DNA of 64,000 nt from Parasediminibacterium sp051861445 (GCA_051861445.1 JBHYCS010000003.1:62001-126000), one strand, 5' to 3'; positions 1 to 8,897 are shown, counted from the first letter of the stretch. Program-made: numbers and translations. Notes: generated by a model from the sequence alone, not told the origin.

Positions 1-32
1 AAAAAACTTCTTTCACAAATCAACTAACGATT

Positions 33-1058
33 ATGTCTAAAAAAGTGGTAACTCTTGGTGAAATCATGTTGAGACTTTCTACTCCAGATTTCAAGCGTTT
101 TGTTCAAGCCGATACATTCGATATTACTTATGGAGGCGGAGAAGCCAATGTTTCTGCTGCATTGTGCAACTATGGTTTAAACGGAACTTTTGTAAGTAAA
201 GTACCAAACAATCCAATTGGTCAAGCAGCAATTAATCATTTACGCCGTTATGGTGTAGATACACAGTTTGTTGCTCGTGGTGGCGATCGTTTGGGTATTT
301 ATTTCTTAGAAACAGGTGCTTCTATGAGAGCATCACAAGTAGTATATGATAGAGCAGGTGCATCAATTGCAGAAGTTGATGCTAGCGAATTTGATTGGGA
401 TAAAATTTTTGATGGTGCAGAATGGTTTCATACAACAGGTATTACACCTGCATTAAGCGACAAAGCTGCTGCATTAACATTGGCTGCTTTAAAAGCTGCT
501 AAAGCAAAAGGCATTACTACTTCTATTGACTTAAACTTCCGCAAAAAATTATGGACAAAAGAAAAGGCAAGAGTAGTAATGACAGAACTTTGTGAGTTTG
601 TAGATGTATGTATCGGTAACGAAGAAGATGCAGATTTATGTTTAGGCTTTAAAGCTGCAAATACCGATGTTACTAAAGGAGAATTAAACCTAGATGGTTT
701 TAAAGATGTTTTCACACAAATGAAAGCAAAATTTGGATTTAAATTTATTGCTTCTTCATTACGTGAAAGCCATAGTGCTTCTGATAATGGTTGGAGTGCA
801 TTGGTGTATGATGGAACCGATTTTTACCATACAAAACAATACAACGTACGTATTGTAGATAGAGTTGGTAGTGGAGATAGCTTTGCAAGCGGTTTAATTT
901 ATGGTTTAGTTACAGGCATGTCAATGTCTGATGCTGCTGAGTTTGGTGTTGCAGCTTCTGCATTAAAACACACTATTCCAGGCGATTTAAATCATGCAAC
1001 ATTGAACGAAGTGAAAGAGTTGGTAAAAGGTGATGGTAGTGGACGTGTTCAACGCTAA
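33..1058 (+). CDS. kdgK: 2-keto-3-deoxygluconate kinase (PfkB family)
   Basis: Cytoplasmic sugar kinase of the PfkB/ribokinase fold, most like KdgK, which phosphorylates 2-keto-3-deoxygluconate to KDPG for Entner-Doudoroff or uronate breakdown. The N-terminal substrate-binding motif GGGEANVSAAL is at about residues 34-44. The C-terminal PfkB signature DRVGSGDSFASGLIYG, with the catalytic Asp in GSGDS, is near residues 277-292. The 341-aa length is normal for the family. The start ATG lies close to the window edge, so upstream operon partners are not visible. A hairpin terminator follows within 30 bp, so this is probably the last gene of its operon. The exact sugar specificity is inferred from overall similarity; a fructokinase-type activity is the main alternative. 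Confidence 0.85.
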   Translation: MSKKVVTLGEIMLRLSTPDFKRFVQADTFDITYGGGEANVSAALCNYGLNGTFVSKVPNNPIGQAAINHLRRYGVDTQFVARGGDRLGIYFLETGASMRASQVVYDRAGASIAEVDASEFDWDKIFDGAEWFHTTGITPALSDKAAALTLAALKAAKAKGITTSIDLNFRKKLWTKEKARVVMTELCEFVDVCIGNEEDADLCLGFKAANTDVTKGELNLDGFKDVFTQMKAKFGFKFIASSLRESHSASDNGWSALVYDGTDFYHTKQYNVRIVDRVGSGDSFASGLIYGLVTGMSMSDAAEFGVAASALKHTIPGDLNHATLNEVKELVKGDGSGRVQR

Positions 1059-1085
1059 CTTGGCTTTGTTTTGTTGATTATAACT

Positions 1086-1122
1086 AAATCCGTCAAGCCA
1101 TTTGCTTCGGCGGATTTTTTTT
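1086..1122 (+). terminator. Rho-independent terminator after kdgK
   Basis: Inverted repeat AAATCCG (1086-1092) / CGGATTT (1111-1117) with an inner CAAGC/GCTT-G pairing, followed by a T-rich tract. It sits 28 bp after the kdgK stop codon. Confidence 0.65.
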
Positions 1123-1143
1123 ATTTTTGAAATCAGCAATAAC

Positions 1144-1198
1144 AATACTATTCAGCACCATTGGCGTCGCACTCTTGTACAGCAACACATTATTCAAC
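1144..1198 (-). repeat. Dispersed intergenic repeat, copy 1
   Basis: Read on the minus strand it starts GTTGAATAATG, contains the core AAGAGTGCGACGC and continues into GCTGAATAGTA. It shares the order of these blocks with copies at 16469-16525, 28888-28948 and 33244-33304, and is one of the more divergent members. It lies in the kdgK/yhcH gap and has no open frame. Confidence 0.6.
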
Positions 1199-1229
1199 AA
1201 ATAACATTCAACCATAAAAAACAATATTT

Positions 1230-1685
1230 ATGATAGTAGATCAATTAAGCAATTCTAGCAAATATGTTCAATTACATCCATTATTTGCTAAGGCATTCGA
1301 GTATATTCAAAACACAGATTTACATGCAATTGAAATTGGTAAATACGATATTGCAGAAGGCTTAAAAGCCATTTTTTCAGACAAAAAAGGAATTACAGCA
1401 GCAGAAAGTGATGCAAAATTTGAATGTCATGATAAAAACATTGATATACAAGTTTGCATTCGTGGAAAAGAAACCATAGGATGGAAATCTAGAAGTACTT
1501 GCAGCCAGTTAAAAGGCGAATACAATCCAGAAAAAGATGTAAGTTTTTATGCAGATGCTCCAGATATGTATTTCGGATTAACAGACAATCAGTTTGTTAT
1601 TTTTTATCCTGAAGATGTTCATAGCCCAATGATTAACGTAAACGATGAACCCATTAGAAAATTAGTGATTAAGGTTAAGATTTAG
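1230..1685 (+). CDS. YhcH/YjgK/YiaL family protein (cupin-like)
   Basis: A 151-aa single-domain protein of the YhcH/YjgK/YiaL (DUF386) family, a cupin-like fold related to the beta-galactosidase beta subunit. The family includes the E. coli sialate anomerase NanQ (YhcH) and the toxin-antitoxin-biofilm protein TabA. The sequence covers the whole domain, from the IEIGKYDI strand near residue 35 to the acidic C-terminal sheet with FYPEDVHSP, a metal-coordinating His region typical of the family. It follows kdgK on the same strand but behind a terminator, so it is probably transcribed separately. A role in handling anomers of sugars or sugar acids fits the neighbouring kinase but is inferred. Confidence 0.8.
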   Translation: MIVDQLSNSSKYVQLHPLFAKAFEYIQNTDLHAIEIGKYDIAEGLKAIFSDKKGITAAESDAKFECHDKNIDIQVCIRGKETIGWKSRSTCSQLKGEYNPEKDVSFYADAPDMYFGLTDNQFVIFYPEDVHSPMINVNDEPIRKLVIKVKI

Positions 1686-1703
1686 AAGTTTATCTCAATA
1701 GTT

Positions 1704-1739
1704 AAAAAAGCGACTAACACAAGAGTTAGTCGCTTTTTT
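1704..1739. terminator. Bidirectional terminator between yhcH and yeiH
   Basis: Perfect stem GCGACTAAC (1710-1718) / GTTAGTCGC (1725-1733), flanked by A6 on the left and T6 on the right, so it can end transcription from both convergent sides: the YhcH-like gene and the SusCD/YeiH operon. Confidence 0.9.
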
Positions 1740-1746
1740 GTTAAAC

Positions 1747-3018
1747 CTATCGGAACAATATATAAGCTATCATTAAAGTAACAATGATATTAAAGGTTTG
1801 TGCAATTAAAAAAGCAAACAAAGCATTTCGATGATTATACTGAAAAAGTTCTTTAAAATTAGTTTCTAAACCTATGCTTGTAAAAGCAAGTACAAACCAA
1901 AGATTCTGTATATTTTTCAATGGTGTTTTTACACTATTTACTATACTTGAGTCGACAATAAAAGAACAAAGAAATGAAGCCAAAATAAAGGCCAGTACAA
2001 ACTTGGGAAACCGCTGCCAAATGGTTACTAAAGAAGTTTTTTCATTTTTTGTATTTGTAGCATTAGACTTATTTTTATAAGACCAATAGATTGATATTAT
2101 AAAAGCTGCAATACCTAATAAAACGTTTTGTGAGAATTTTACTATCGTACTAACTTTTAACGCTTCTTCACCAACTAAAGAACCAGAGGCAACTACAGCA
2201 CCAGTAGTATCAATACTTCCTCCAAGCCAAGCACCTGTAACTTGCTGCGACAAGCCCATCCATTTTGCAAGGTAAGGCATGCCTATCATCATTGGAATTG
2301 CAGTAATTAAAACCAAAGAAATAACAAAAGATAACTTTTTTGTATCGCCTTTAATTGCTCCTGCTGTTGCAATAGCCGCAGAAACACCACAAATAGAAAC
2401 TGCACTTGCCAACATCATAGATAATTCTGCATCAATTTTTAATTTTTTGCACAACCAAAAAGCAAAATACCATACTGACAATACAACTACCAATGCTTGA
2501 ACAATTCCGTAAAAGCCTGCTTTCAAGATATCCGAAAAAAAAATAGTTGTACCCAATAACACCAAACCAATTTTAACCAATAATTCACCCGATAAAGATT
2601 GTTTTAGCCATTGAGGTAAATGGAATACATTACCAATAAATAACCCAATAATTAAACTTACAATTACAGCTTCAAGATTTGCAGATTTTACAAATTCATG
2701 GTTAGATATAACTATTGCTATCAGCGTTAAGAAATAAATACAAATAAAACCTGTAGTAAAGTGAAGAAGGTTTTTTTGAGAAAGAATAGCGATAAAAATT
2801 ACAACTACCAAAAGGTATAACAACTGTTTAAAAAGTGTAAACAAGTTACTACTACTCAACACATGGTTTTGCAAATCGGCAAAAGAATTCCAACTGTATT
2901 GTGGAACAGTTGGAATTACATGTAAAAAAGCAAATAAAACACTCAAAATACCCAATAAAAAAACCACCCAATCTTCATGCAATTGTTTAGGTAAAAAACT
3001 TTTATTCGACTGGCTCAA
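1747..3018 (-). CDS. YeiH-family membrane transporter (putative sulfate exporter family)
   Basis: Polytopic inner-membrane protein of 423 aa belonging to the YeiH (UPF0324) family, which databases label putative sulfate exporter family. About ten or more hydrophobic segments are visible. The family core is conserved: VKIGLVLLGTTIFF, ASAVSICGVSAAIATAGAI, and the Gly/Ser-rich GAWLGGSIDTTGAVVASG stretch followed by VKFSQNVLLG. N- and C-terminal parts are more divergent. It is the last gene of the susC-susD-pstS-like operon, 43 bp after the binding protein, and ends at the bidirectional terminator. Transport direction and substrate are not experimentally settled for the family; in this sulfur-linked setting a small sulfur oxyanion such as sulfite or sulfate is the natural guess. 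Confidence 0.8.
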   Translation of the reverse strand: MSQSNKSFLPKQLHEDWVVFLLGILSVLFAFLHVIPTVPQYSWNSFADLQNHVLSSSNLFTLFKQLLYLLVVVIFIAILSQKNLLHFTTGFICIYFLTLIAIVISNHEFVKSANLEAVIVSLIIGLFIGNVFHLPQWLKQSLSGELLVKIGLVLLGTTIFFSDILKAGFYGIVQALVVVLSVWYFAFWLCKKLKIDAELSMMLASAVSICGVSAAIATAGAIKGDTKKLSFVISLVLITAIPMMIGMPYLAKWMGLSQQVTGAWLGGSIDTTGAVVASGSLVGEEALKVSTIVKFSQNVLLGIAAFIISIYWSYKNKSNATNTKNEKTSLVTIWQRFPKFVLAFILASFLCSFIVDSSIVNSVKTPLKNIQNLWFVLAFTSIGLETNFKELFQYNHRNALFAFLIAQTFNIIVTLMIAYILFR

Positions 3019-3061
3019 TAGAAAACAATTTTTTTTATTAAAAAGAGGTTAGCAGATTACA

Positions 3062-4024
3062 TTAATTTTTGTTGTGCACAAGATTTTGCTTTACTCCAAT
3101 ATTTGTTTGTAAAAAACCAAGTGCATGATTGTATTGTTGCCCCTTGGTTAAAATCCAATCAACAAATTGTTTAACAACTGGCTTACTATTGTTGTAGATA
3201 AAAGTAAGATCACCAGTAGGTGGCAAATCTGATTTACTTTTTTCTAATGCTGCAATTAGCTCATCCACTGTTGTGTAAAAATTTTCGGCTTTTTCAATTT
3301 TACCATTTTCATTCAAGTCTATCGGAATTACACTTAAACCATTTTTTTGTTTTCTAGTTGTTAAATCGTATACAAATCCCAAGTTGTTGTAAGCAATTCC
3401 TAAACTATCTTTTAAAACAGATTCTAGAAGTACTTTATCATCTTCAATTTTTCCGCCAACATTGTTTAAATCTTTTATTTCTTTTCCAAAATAGTTGGTA
3501 AAAGTTGCAGAAGCACAAGCTCCTCTTGAATAAACATGAATAGGTACTTCTTGCTCCACTTTATAATTAAAACTTGTTTCCTTCTTATCTGAATTAAAAT
3601 AAATTTTCAAAAAATCTGCTTTGGAAATTCCTTTTTGTTGTAAGCTATTAATGGCAGGGTTTTTTTGATTGGCAATTGGCACCAAAGCAAACCTGCTTAC
3701 AACGGTGTAATTAGCTTTACTTTTATCGGCGTTTTTTACTGGTGCGGCAGATGCATCAATATCTTTATTTTCCACCCCAGATTTCACTACAATAGAAATA
3801 TTTGGATATTCTTTTTTAAACTCAGTAGCCCATTTTTCTATTAATGGAAATAAAAAACGTGTTCCTGAAATATTGATGGTTTCCTCTACTTTAGATGCTT
3901 TTACGGCATGTGTGGTAGTATCTGTAAGCGTATTTGCTTTTGATAAACGAGTACTAAATACCAATACAACTATCGGTAATGCTACTTTAAAAAACCGAAC
4001 AGATGGTGCATATTTTTTTTGCAT
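3062..4024 (-). CDS. PstS-like periplasmic substrate-binding protein, nearly Met/Cys-free
   Basis: A 320-aa exported protein with a charged N-terminus, a hydrophobic core (residues 12-24) and probable signal peptidase I cleavage after SKA. The body resembles PstS-like phosphate-binding proteins: INISGTRFLFPLIEKW is the anion-binding helix region, and a second loop around YSRGACASATFTNYF is in the expected place. No ABC permease or ATPase is nearby. It lies 25 bp after susD and 43 bp before the YeiH-type gene, so all are probably one transcript. It contains only the initiator Met and a single Cys in 320 residues, far below the usual content. A tetrahedral oxyanion ligand is likely; whether phosphate or sulfate cannot be told from sequence alone. 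Confidence 0.7.
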   Translation of the reverse strand: MQKKYAPSVRFFKVALPIVVLVFSTRLSKANTLTDTTTHAVKASKVEETINISGTRFLFPLIEKWATEFKKEYPNISIVVKSGVENKDIDASAAPVKNADKSKANYTVVSRFALVPIANQKNPAINSLQQKGISKADFLKIYFNSDKKETSFNYKVEQEVPIHVYSRGACASATFTNYFGKEIKDLNNVGGKIEDDKVLLESVLKDSLGIAYNNLGFVYDLTTRKQKNGLSVIPIDLNENGKIEKAENFYTTVDELIAALEKSKSDLPPTGDLTFIYNNSKPVVKQFVDWILTKGQQYNHALGFLQTNIGVKQNLVHNKN

Positions 4025-4049
4025 AATCTTATTTTTATGAATGAATAAT

Positions 4050-5423
4050 CTAATTGTAACCAGGGTTTTGTTTTAATGAAGTATTTACTAGAATTTGCTG
4101 ACGAGGAATTGGGAAAAGTAATTTATTAGCATCTGTAATACCTAAAACAGCAGTTGCTCTTCCCTTTCTAATTAAATCGAACCAACGCTGACTTTCGTAA
4201 GGAAACTCAAATCTTCTCTCTTCCAATATTTTATTAATCAAATCGGACTTATCGGTTACTGTAGCAATGATGGGTACATTTGCTCGTTGCCTTATCTCGT
4301 TTAAATCTTGTAGAGCACCGGTTATATCTATTGGGCTTTTTTCTGCTCTAGCCTCAGCTCTTATTAAAAATAAATCTGCAATTCTAAGAGCATATACTTG
4401 ATCTTCTCCTGTAGCAATTTTAAAATTCATATTTCCATAAGTGGTGCCACTAATCGTTAGCAATAAAGACGCTCTATCACCTCCAATGGTTGAATTTCTA
4501 AGCTTTGCCACAAAATCATCTGTTGGTAAAAACTCTCTTCTACCACCAGTAACATTACTAGCAAACCAGTTACTTGCCCAAGTATTTCTATTGTTAATAG
4601 TATAATCAATTTCAAAAATTGATTCGGTAGTATTTTTTGTAGTATAAAACTGAGAATAGGGTTTTACCAACTTAAAATTTGTTGTATTGTTGATAATTTC
4701 AGTTGCATGACTTTCAGCTTTATCCCAATCTTGTGTATACAAATACACTTTGGCTTTTAATGCTTTTACAGTAAACTTATTTGCTCTATTTCGGTTTAAA
4801 ACGGCAGGCAATAACGCATCTGCACTATCTAAATCTTTTATGATTTGTTGATAAATCAATTCTGGTTTGCTATTGCCTACTCCTACAGCATCGCTTGTAG
4901 TTTTTGTTGGCTGTAGTTGCAATGGAACATTACCCCAAATTCGCACCAAATCGAAATAGCTAAACGCCCTTATAAAGTAGGCTTCTCCCCTTACTCTGTT
5001 TCTGTCTGCAACAGTAAAAGTTACATCGTTAACAGACGGTACTAATTCAATAATATTATTAGAAATATTTATTGTTCTATAAATGGCTGCCCATAATTCT
5101 GACACCCTTGTATTTGTTGCAAAAATATCATACACATCAAACTCTCTATTGGTAGGAGAATTTCCAATCCAACGAATATTATCGTCTAGTAAATTTACAG
5201 TGTACCTATATGTAACACCTTGATAACTATTTGAAGATAATGCATTGTATGCACCTACTAAAGCGGCATCTGCACTTTTTTTATCTACTATAGAAGCATT
5301 TTCTTCAACAAATAATTCTGAATTTGTATCCAACACTTTTACACAAGACTGCTGAAAAATGAGTACAACAGGTAGTATAATTAAGGTCGTTATTTTTATT
5401 TTTATATTTTGTATGAATGTCAT
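4050..5423 (-). CDS. RagB/SusD family outer-membrane lipoprotein, sulfur-poor
   Basis: Surface nutrient-binding lipoprotein of the SusD/RagB family, 457 aa. The N-terminus has a signal sequence with lipobox-like FQQSC; Cys27 is the predicted lipidated residue. The SusD TPR core is seen in ADRNRVRGEAYFIRAFSYFD, and the C-terminal family signature in EERRFEFPYESQRWFDLIRKG and LFPIPRQQI. It is somewhat shorter than carbohydrate-type SusD proteins. It is coupled to susC (12 bp gap). It holds just one internal Met and no Cys apart from the lipobox. No glycoside hydrolase is nearby, so a glycan substrate is unlikely; the surroundings suggest a small sulfur-containing nutrient, by inference only. 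Confidence 0.92.
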   Translation of the reverse strand: MTFIQNIKIKITTLIILPVVLIFQQSCVKVLDTNSELFVEENASIVDKKSADAALVGAYNALSSNSYQGVTYRYTVNLLDDNIRWIGNSPTNREFDVYDIFATNTRVSELWAAIYRTINISNNIIELVPSVNDVTFTVADRNRVRGEAYFIRAFSYFDLVRIWGNVPLQLQPTKTTSDAVGVGNSKPELIYQQIIKDLDSADALLPAVLNRNRANKFTVKALKAKVYLYTQDWDKAESHATEIINNTTNFKLVKPYSQFYTTKNTTESIFEIDYTINNRNTWASNWFASNVTGGRREFLPTDDFVAKLRNSTIGGDRASLLLTISGTTYGNMNFKIATGEDQVYALRIADLFLIRAEARAEKSPIDITGALQDLNEIRQRANVPIIATVTDKSDLINKILEERRFEFPYESQRWFDLIRKGRATAVLGITDANKLLFPIPRQQILVNTSLKQNPGYN

Positions 5424-5435
5424 GATTTTGATGAT

Positions 5436-8400
5436 TTAAAATGAAACATTGAAGCCAATTTGTAGTGTTTTTGGTTGTGCTGCAATTGCCTGATCGTATC
5501 CTAAAATATTTTGATCATTTGCTGCTGTATTCACCTCTGGATCAACACCTTTATATCTTGTTATAGTAAATAAATTGGTAGCCATTACATACACTCTTAA
5601 TGAGGCTATTTTATATTTACTAATCATAGATTTAGGAATAGAATATCCGATAGAAACATTTCGAAGCCTTACATAAGAACCATCTTCTAAGAAACGACTA
5701 GGAATAATGCTTGCATTATTACCCAATGCTGTAAGTCTTGGAACTTCTGTAACATCACCTGGTTTTTGCCAACGAGTAAGCTGCTCTTGTAACATTGCAA
5801 ATACACCATTTCTACTTCCACCATGTCCCATTCTATAACGTGTATTATTCCATACTTTATTCCCAATTGAATAGTAAAAAAATGCCCGAACATCTATGTT
5901 TTTAAAAAGTGTAAAATCGCTTGAAAAACTTCCAAAATAATCGGCCCAAGCATTTCCTAAAATTTGCAAATCTGCATCGCTAACTCTGCCATCTTTATTC
6001 AAATCATCGAATAAAACATCACCATTAGCGGCATTTACCCCTAATTGTTTGTGTAGATAAAAAGAGTATAAAGGATACCCTTCTTGTATAATACCTTGAC
6101 CGCCACTTTTTAATATTGGTGTTTGTAATTTTTCAACCTTGTTAATATTTCTTGAGATGTTAAATGTTGTATTCCAAACAAAATTTTTTCTTGCAATAAC
6201 AAGTGCCTTTATTGTAAACTCGAACCCTTTATTACTCATTTCACCAGAATTGGCAAATATGGATGAAAAACCAAGTTGACTAGGAACAGGTAATTCTAAC
6301 AATAAATCGGTGGTGTTTTTTTCGTAATAATTAACATCGATATTTAAATTATTATTAAAGAAAGAAGCATCTAATCCAATGTTTAGCTGTTTGGTAGTTT
6401 CCCATTTTAAATTGGGATTAGCAAGTTGAGACGGAGCAATTCCTGATACATTTAAGTACGTATTTCCACCGCTCCATAATCCTTTAGAAGCAAAATCTGG
6501 GATGCCATTTTGGTTACCTGTGCTTCCATAGCTTAATCTTAGCTTAAGATCTGAAAAAGCCCCTAATTGTTGAATAAACTGCTCTTCATTTAATCGCCAA
6601 GAAACACCGACAGCAGGAAAATATCCCCAACGTTTGTCAACACCAAATCTAGATGAAGCATCGGCTCTAAAATTGGCATCAATCGAATACTTTCTATTGT
6701 ATGTATAACTTAATCTACCAAAGTACGATACCAATCCAGCATCGGTGTATGAAGATGTACCCGTTTGAACGGCAGCAGAAGTAATTCTTGCAAACTGATC
6801 TGTTGGAAATCCTGTTCCGTTTAATGTTGTATTTTCAAAAGTTTCCTTTTGAATTGTATTTCCTACAATGGCATTGATGACATGCTTTTGACGAACCACT
6901 GTATTATAGGTCAACAATTGCTCATTTATCCAAGTGCTATTTCTATTAAAAGCAGATGTTGCAGATCCATTAATAGGAGCTTGCCCTTGCTGCATTTTTG
7001 AGTTGTAATAATTATCAACCTTACTCTCATTTATATCAATACTCCAAGATGTTTTAAACTTTAAACCTTTAAACAAGTTAAACTCTCCGTAAACATTACC
7101 AATAATTCTATGTCCAACATCTGTAAATTTTATCTCATTAATAGCAGCCAATGGATTTTCGAACAGTGAGGGTCTTGCATACGAGCCATCTTGATTAAAA
7201 ATTGGGAAATATCTTGGTGTATACAAAGCTCCATTTACAGCACCATATGGTACATTATTATTGGGGCTCATGTTTCTTTTCGTGGCAATGCCATTGATAC
7301 TAACACCTATTTTACTACTCTTAGTTAATTGATGGTCTACATTAATTTTTGCCGTACTTCTTTGAAAATAATCTGGTTTTACAATAGCTTCTTGTTTAAA
7401 AAAATTTCCTCCGATATAAAAAGTTGTTTTCTCATCTCCACCTGTAATTGATGCATCAATGTTATCAGTTGGTGCATTTTGAAAAATAAGTCCAATTCTA
7501 TCATAAGTTAATTGTTCACTAGGCAAGCCTAACCCCCCTTCGCTTTTTGGACGAAATGGTCTTGTTGCAAACGATTTTCCATCATTTAACCACGTTTCGT
7601 TTTGTAGAATTGCTTCCTCTTCTCCAGTAAGAACAGGCCAAAACTTTCTTGCTTCAGAACTAGCTTTATAGTATCCAATGTTTACTTTAGATTTAGAATT
7701 TAATTTACCATGTTTTGTAGTAATTAGAATCACTCCGTTTGCACCTCTTGATCCATAAATAGCAGTTGCATTTGCATCTTTCAGTATTTCGATAGATTCA
7801 ATATCAGCTGGATTAATATCTGCAATTGGCGATGTTTGTTGCCCACCAGTTGTTACACTTTGTAAAGTACGATTATTGATAAAAACGCCATCAATCACAT
7901 ATAACGGATCGTTACTTGCATTGATAGATGTAGAGCCTCTCACTCTAAGAAAAACACTAGAACCTGGTACAGATGTATTTGCAGAAGCTAAAATGCCGCC
8001 AGCTTGTCCTTGTAGCAATTGATCAACACTAGCAGATGGTATATTTTTTATATCATCTACTTTAACTGTAGAAACTGCACTTGTTAGATTTTTCTTCGAC
8101 TGTTTTCCATATCCAACCACCACCACTTCTTCTTGTTCTTGTAACTTTTGAATTAAACCTACTTGTATACTAGCAGCATTTGCAACTGCCTCAATAGATT
8201 CATATCCAACATAAGAAACAACTAATGTGTAAGGAAATTTTTGTCCGGTTTTAAAATTGAAAACTCCATTATTATCTGCAATTACTTCATGTGTTGTTCC
8301 TTTTATTTTAATTACAGCATTGGGTAAAGCAATACCAGTTTTTGCATCAACAACTTTACCTGTTAATGTAGAATTAATAATGGGTTTTGTTGTTTCTTGG

Positions 8401-8462
8401 CTTGTAACAACTATTGGAAAAAATAGTGCTAAAAATAACCTGAATATTATCTTAGAATTCAT
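5436..8462 (-). CDS. SusC/RagA TonB-dependent outer-membrane transporter
   Basis: A 1008-aa SusC-type TonB-linked porin. After the signal peptide there is a carboxypeptidase-D-like regulatory domain (STLTGKVVDAKTGIALPNA, about residues 30-105). Next come a TonB-box-like stretch (EEVVVVGYGKQ), the plug with LYVIDGVFINN and IESIEILKDANATAIYGSRG, and a 22-strand-type barrel ending in an aromatic residue (IGFNVSF). It forms a lidded import channel with the SusD next door and needs a TonB/ExbB/ExbD complex encoded elsewhere. It has no Cys and seven internal Met in 1008 residues. It is the first large gene of the operon, preceded by a 232-nt leader region after a Cys-tailed leader peptide. Substrate unknown. 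Confidence 0.95.
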   Translation of the reverse strand: MNSKIIFRLFLALFFPIVVTSQETTKPIINSTLTGKVVDAKTGIALPNAVIKIKGTTHEVIADNNGVFNFKTGQKFPYTLVVSYVGYESIEAVANAASIQVGLIQKLQEQEEVVVVGYGKQSKKNLTSAVSTVKVDDIKNIPSASVDQLLQGQAGGILASANTSVPGSSVFLRVRGSTSINASNDPLYVIDGVFINNRTLQSVTTGGQQTSPIADINPADIESIEILKDANATAIYGSRGANGVILITTKHGKLNSKSKVNIGYYKASSEARKFWPVLTGEEEAILQNETWLNDGKSFATRPFRPKSEGGLGLPSEQLTYDRIGLIFQNAPTDNIDASITGGDEKTTFYIGGNFFKQEAIVKPDYFQRSTAKINVDHQLTKSSKIGVSINGIATKRNMSPNNNVPYGAVNGALYTPRYFPIFNQDGSYARPSLFENPLAAINEIKFTDVGHRIIGNVYGEFNLFKGLKFKTSWSIDINESKVDNYYNSKMQQGQAPINGSATSAFNRNSTWINEQLLTYNTVVRQKHVINAIVGNTIQKETFENTTLNGTGFPTDQFARITSAAVQTGTSSYTDAGLVSYFGRLSYTYNRKYSIDANFRADASSRFGVDKRWGYFPAVGVSWRLNEEQFIQQLGAFSDLKLRLSYGSTGNQNGIPDFASKGLWSGGNTYLNVSGIAPSQLANPNLKWETTKQLNIGLDASFFNNNLNIDVNYYEKNTTDLLLELPVPSQLGFSSIFANSGEMSNKGFEFTIKALVIARKNFVWNTTFNISRNINKVEKLQTPILKSGGQGIIQEGYPLYSFYLHKQLGVNAANGDVLFDDLNKDGRVSDADLQILGNAWADYFGSFSSDFTLFKNIDVRAFFYYSIGNKVWNNTRYRMGHGGSRNGVFAMLQEQLTRWQKPGDVTEVPRLTALGNNASIIPSRFLEDGSYVRLRNVSIGYSIPKSMISKYKIASLRVYVMATNLFTITRYKGVDPEVNTAANDQNILGYDQAIAAQPKTLQIGFNVSF

Positions 8463-8539
8463 GTTAAAACGTTTTGGCTAAGTACCATTTGTGTCATTAT
8501 TGCATAACAAAATGGAATTCTTGAAAAATGTATAGTAAA

Positions 8540-8610
8540 CTCAACTGCAACTGACAAACAAAACAATTGCCAACCACCGGCAAACATTAAGTTGCACAGT
8601 TGCAATTGAG
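8540..8610 (-). promoter_or_regulatory. Candidate attenuator-like RNA structure in the susC leader
   Basis: In the minus-strand transcript a 14-bp stem can form between CTCAATTGCAACTG (8610-8597) and CAGTTGCAGTTGAG (8553-8540), with one G-U wobble. Its loop holds a second hairpin, TTGCC-GGTGGTT-GGCAA (8583-8567). A competing local hairpin TTGCA-ACTG-TGCAA (8605-8592) uses the same first arm. Mutually exclusive structures between a Cys-tailed leader peptide and susC fit an attenuation or RBS-access mechanism. No strong U-run follows, so simple intrinsic termination is not evident. The mechanism is inferred. Confidence 0.5.
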
Positions 8611-8693
8611 CGAATAATTAAAGATTGAATGCAAACATGCAAGGAGAAGTAACTATACTTTTACCTCGTATGTTCTGGAATAGTTGTTATGAA

Positions 8694-8786
8694 TCAACAA
8701 CAACACAAAGGAGAAGATTGTAAATATTGAATACGCACCACCTTTGTAGTAGCATTTTTAAAAATGCTTGCTTTGAACAATTTCAT
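8694..8786 (-). CDS. 30-aa leader peptide ending in Cys-Cys-Cys, upstream of susC
   Basis: A short frame starts at ATG 8786, about 75 nt downstream of the susC promoter. It encodes 30 residues beginning MKLFKASIFKN and ending SSPLCCC, with three consecutive TGT codons immediately before TGA. It contains no other Cys. A perfect 18-bp palindrome (8753-8770) lies within it. The tail matches that of the independent 17-residue peptide upstream of the redoxin gene, and both sit behind the same operator motif. Stalling or charging of tRNA-Cys at the tail would let the cell sense cysteine supply. Expression is predicted, not shown. Confidence 0.7.
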   Translation of the reverse strand: MKLFKASIFKNATTKVVRIQYLQSSPLCCC

Positions 8787-8846
8787 AAATAATTTTTTTG
8801 AACTTCTGCAAATGGTGGTTAAGTGCAGAATTTTAAACGACTATTA

Positions 8847-8897
8847 GTCTATTAATTTGGTAGGCAAATATACATTCATTTCTTTTACTTTTCCAAA
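8847..8897 (-). promoter_or_regulatory. Promoter and 19-bp operator of the susC operon
   Basis: On the minus strand a Bacteroidota -33 element TTTG (8897-8894) is followed after 21 nt by the -7 box TATATTTG (8872-8865). Overlapping the end of the -7 box and the likely start site is the near-palindrome GTCTATTAATTTGGTAGGC (written on the plus strand, 8847-8865). It is 17/19 identical to the operator of the redoxin promoter. Its position suggests a repressor that blocks initiation. Confidence 0.7.

Noticed and set aside
8753..8770. Perfect palindrome AGCATTTTTAAAAATGCT as a terminator
   Set aside because: It lies inside the leader-peptide frame, has no T-run after it, and would cut susC transcription; kept only as a note in the leader entry.
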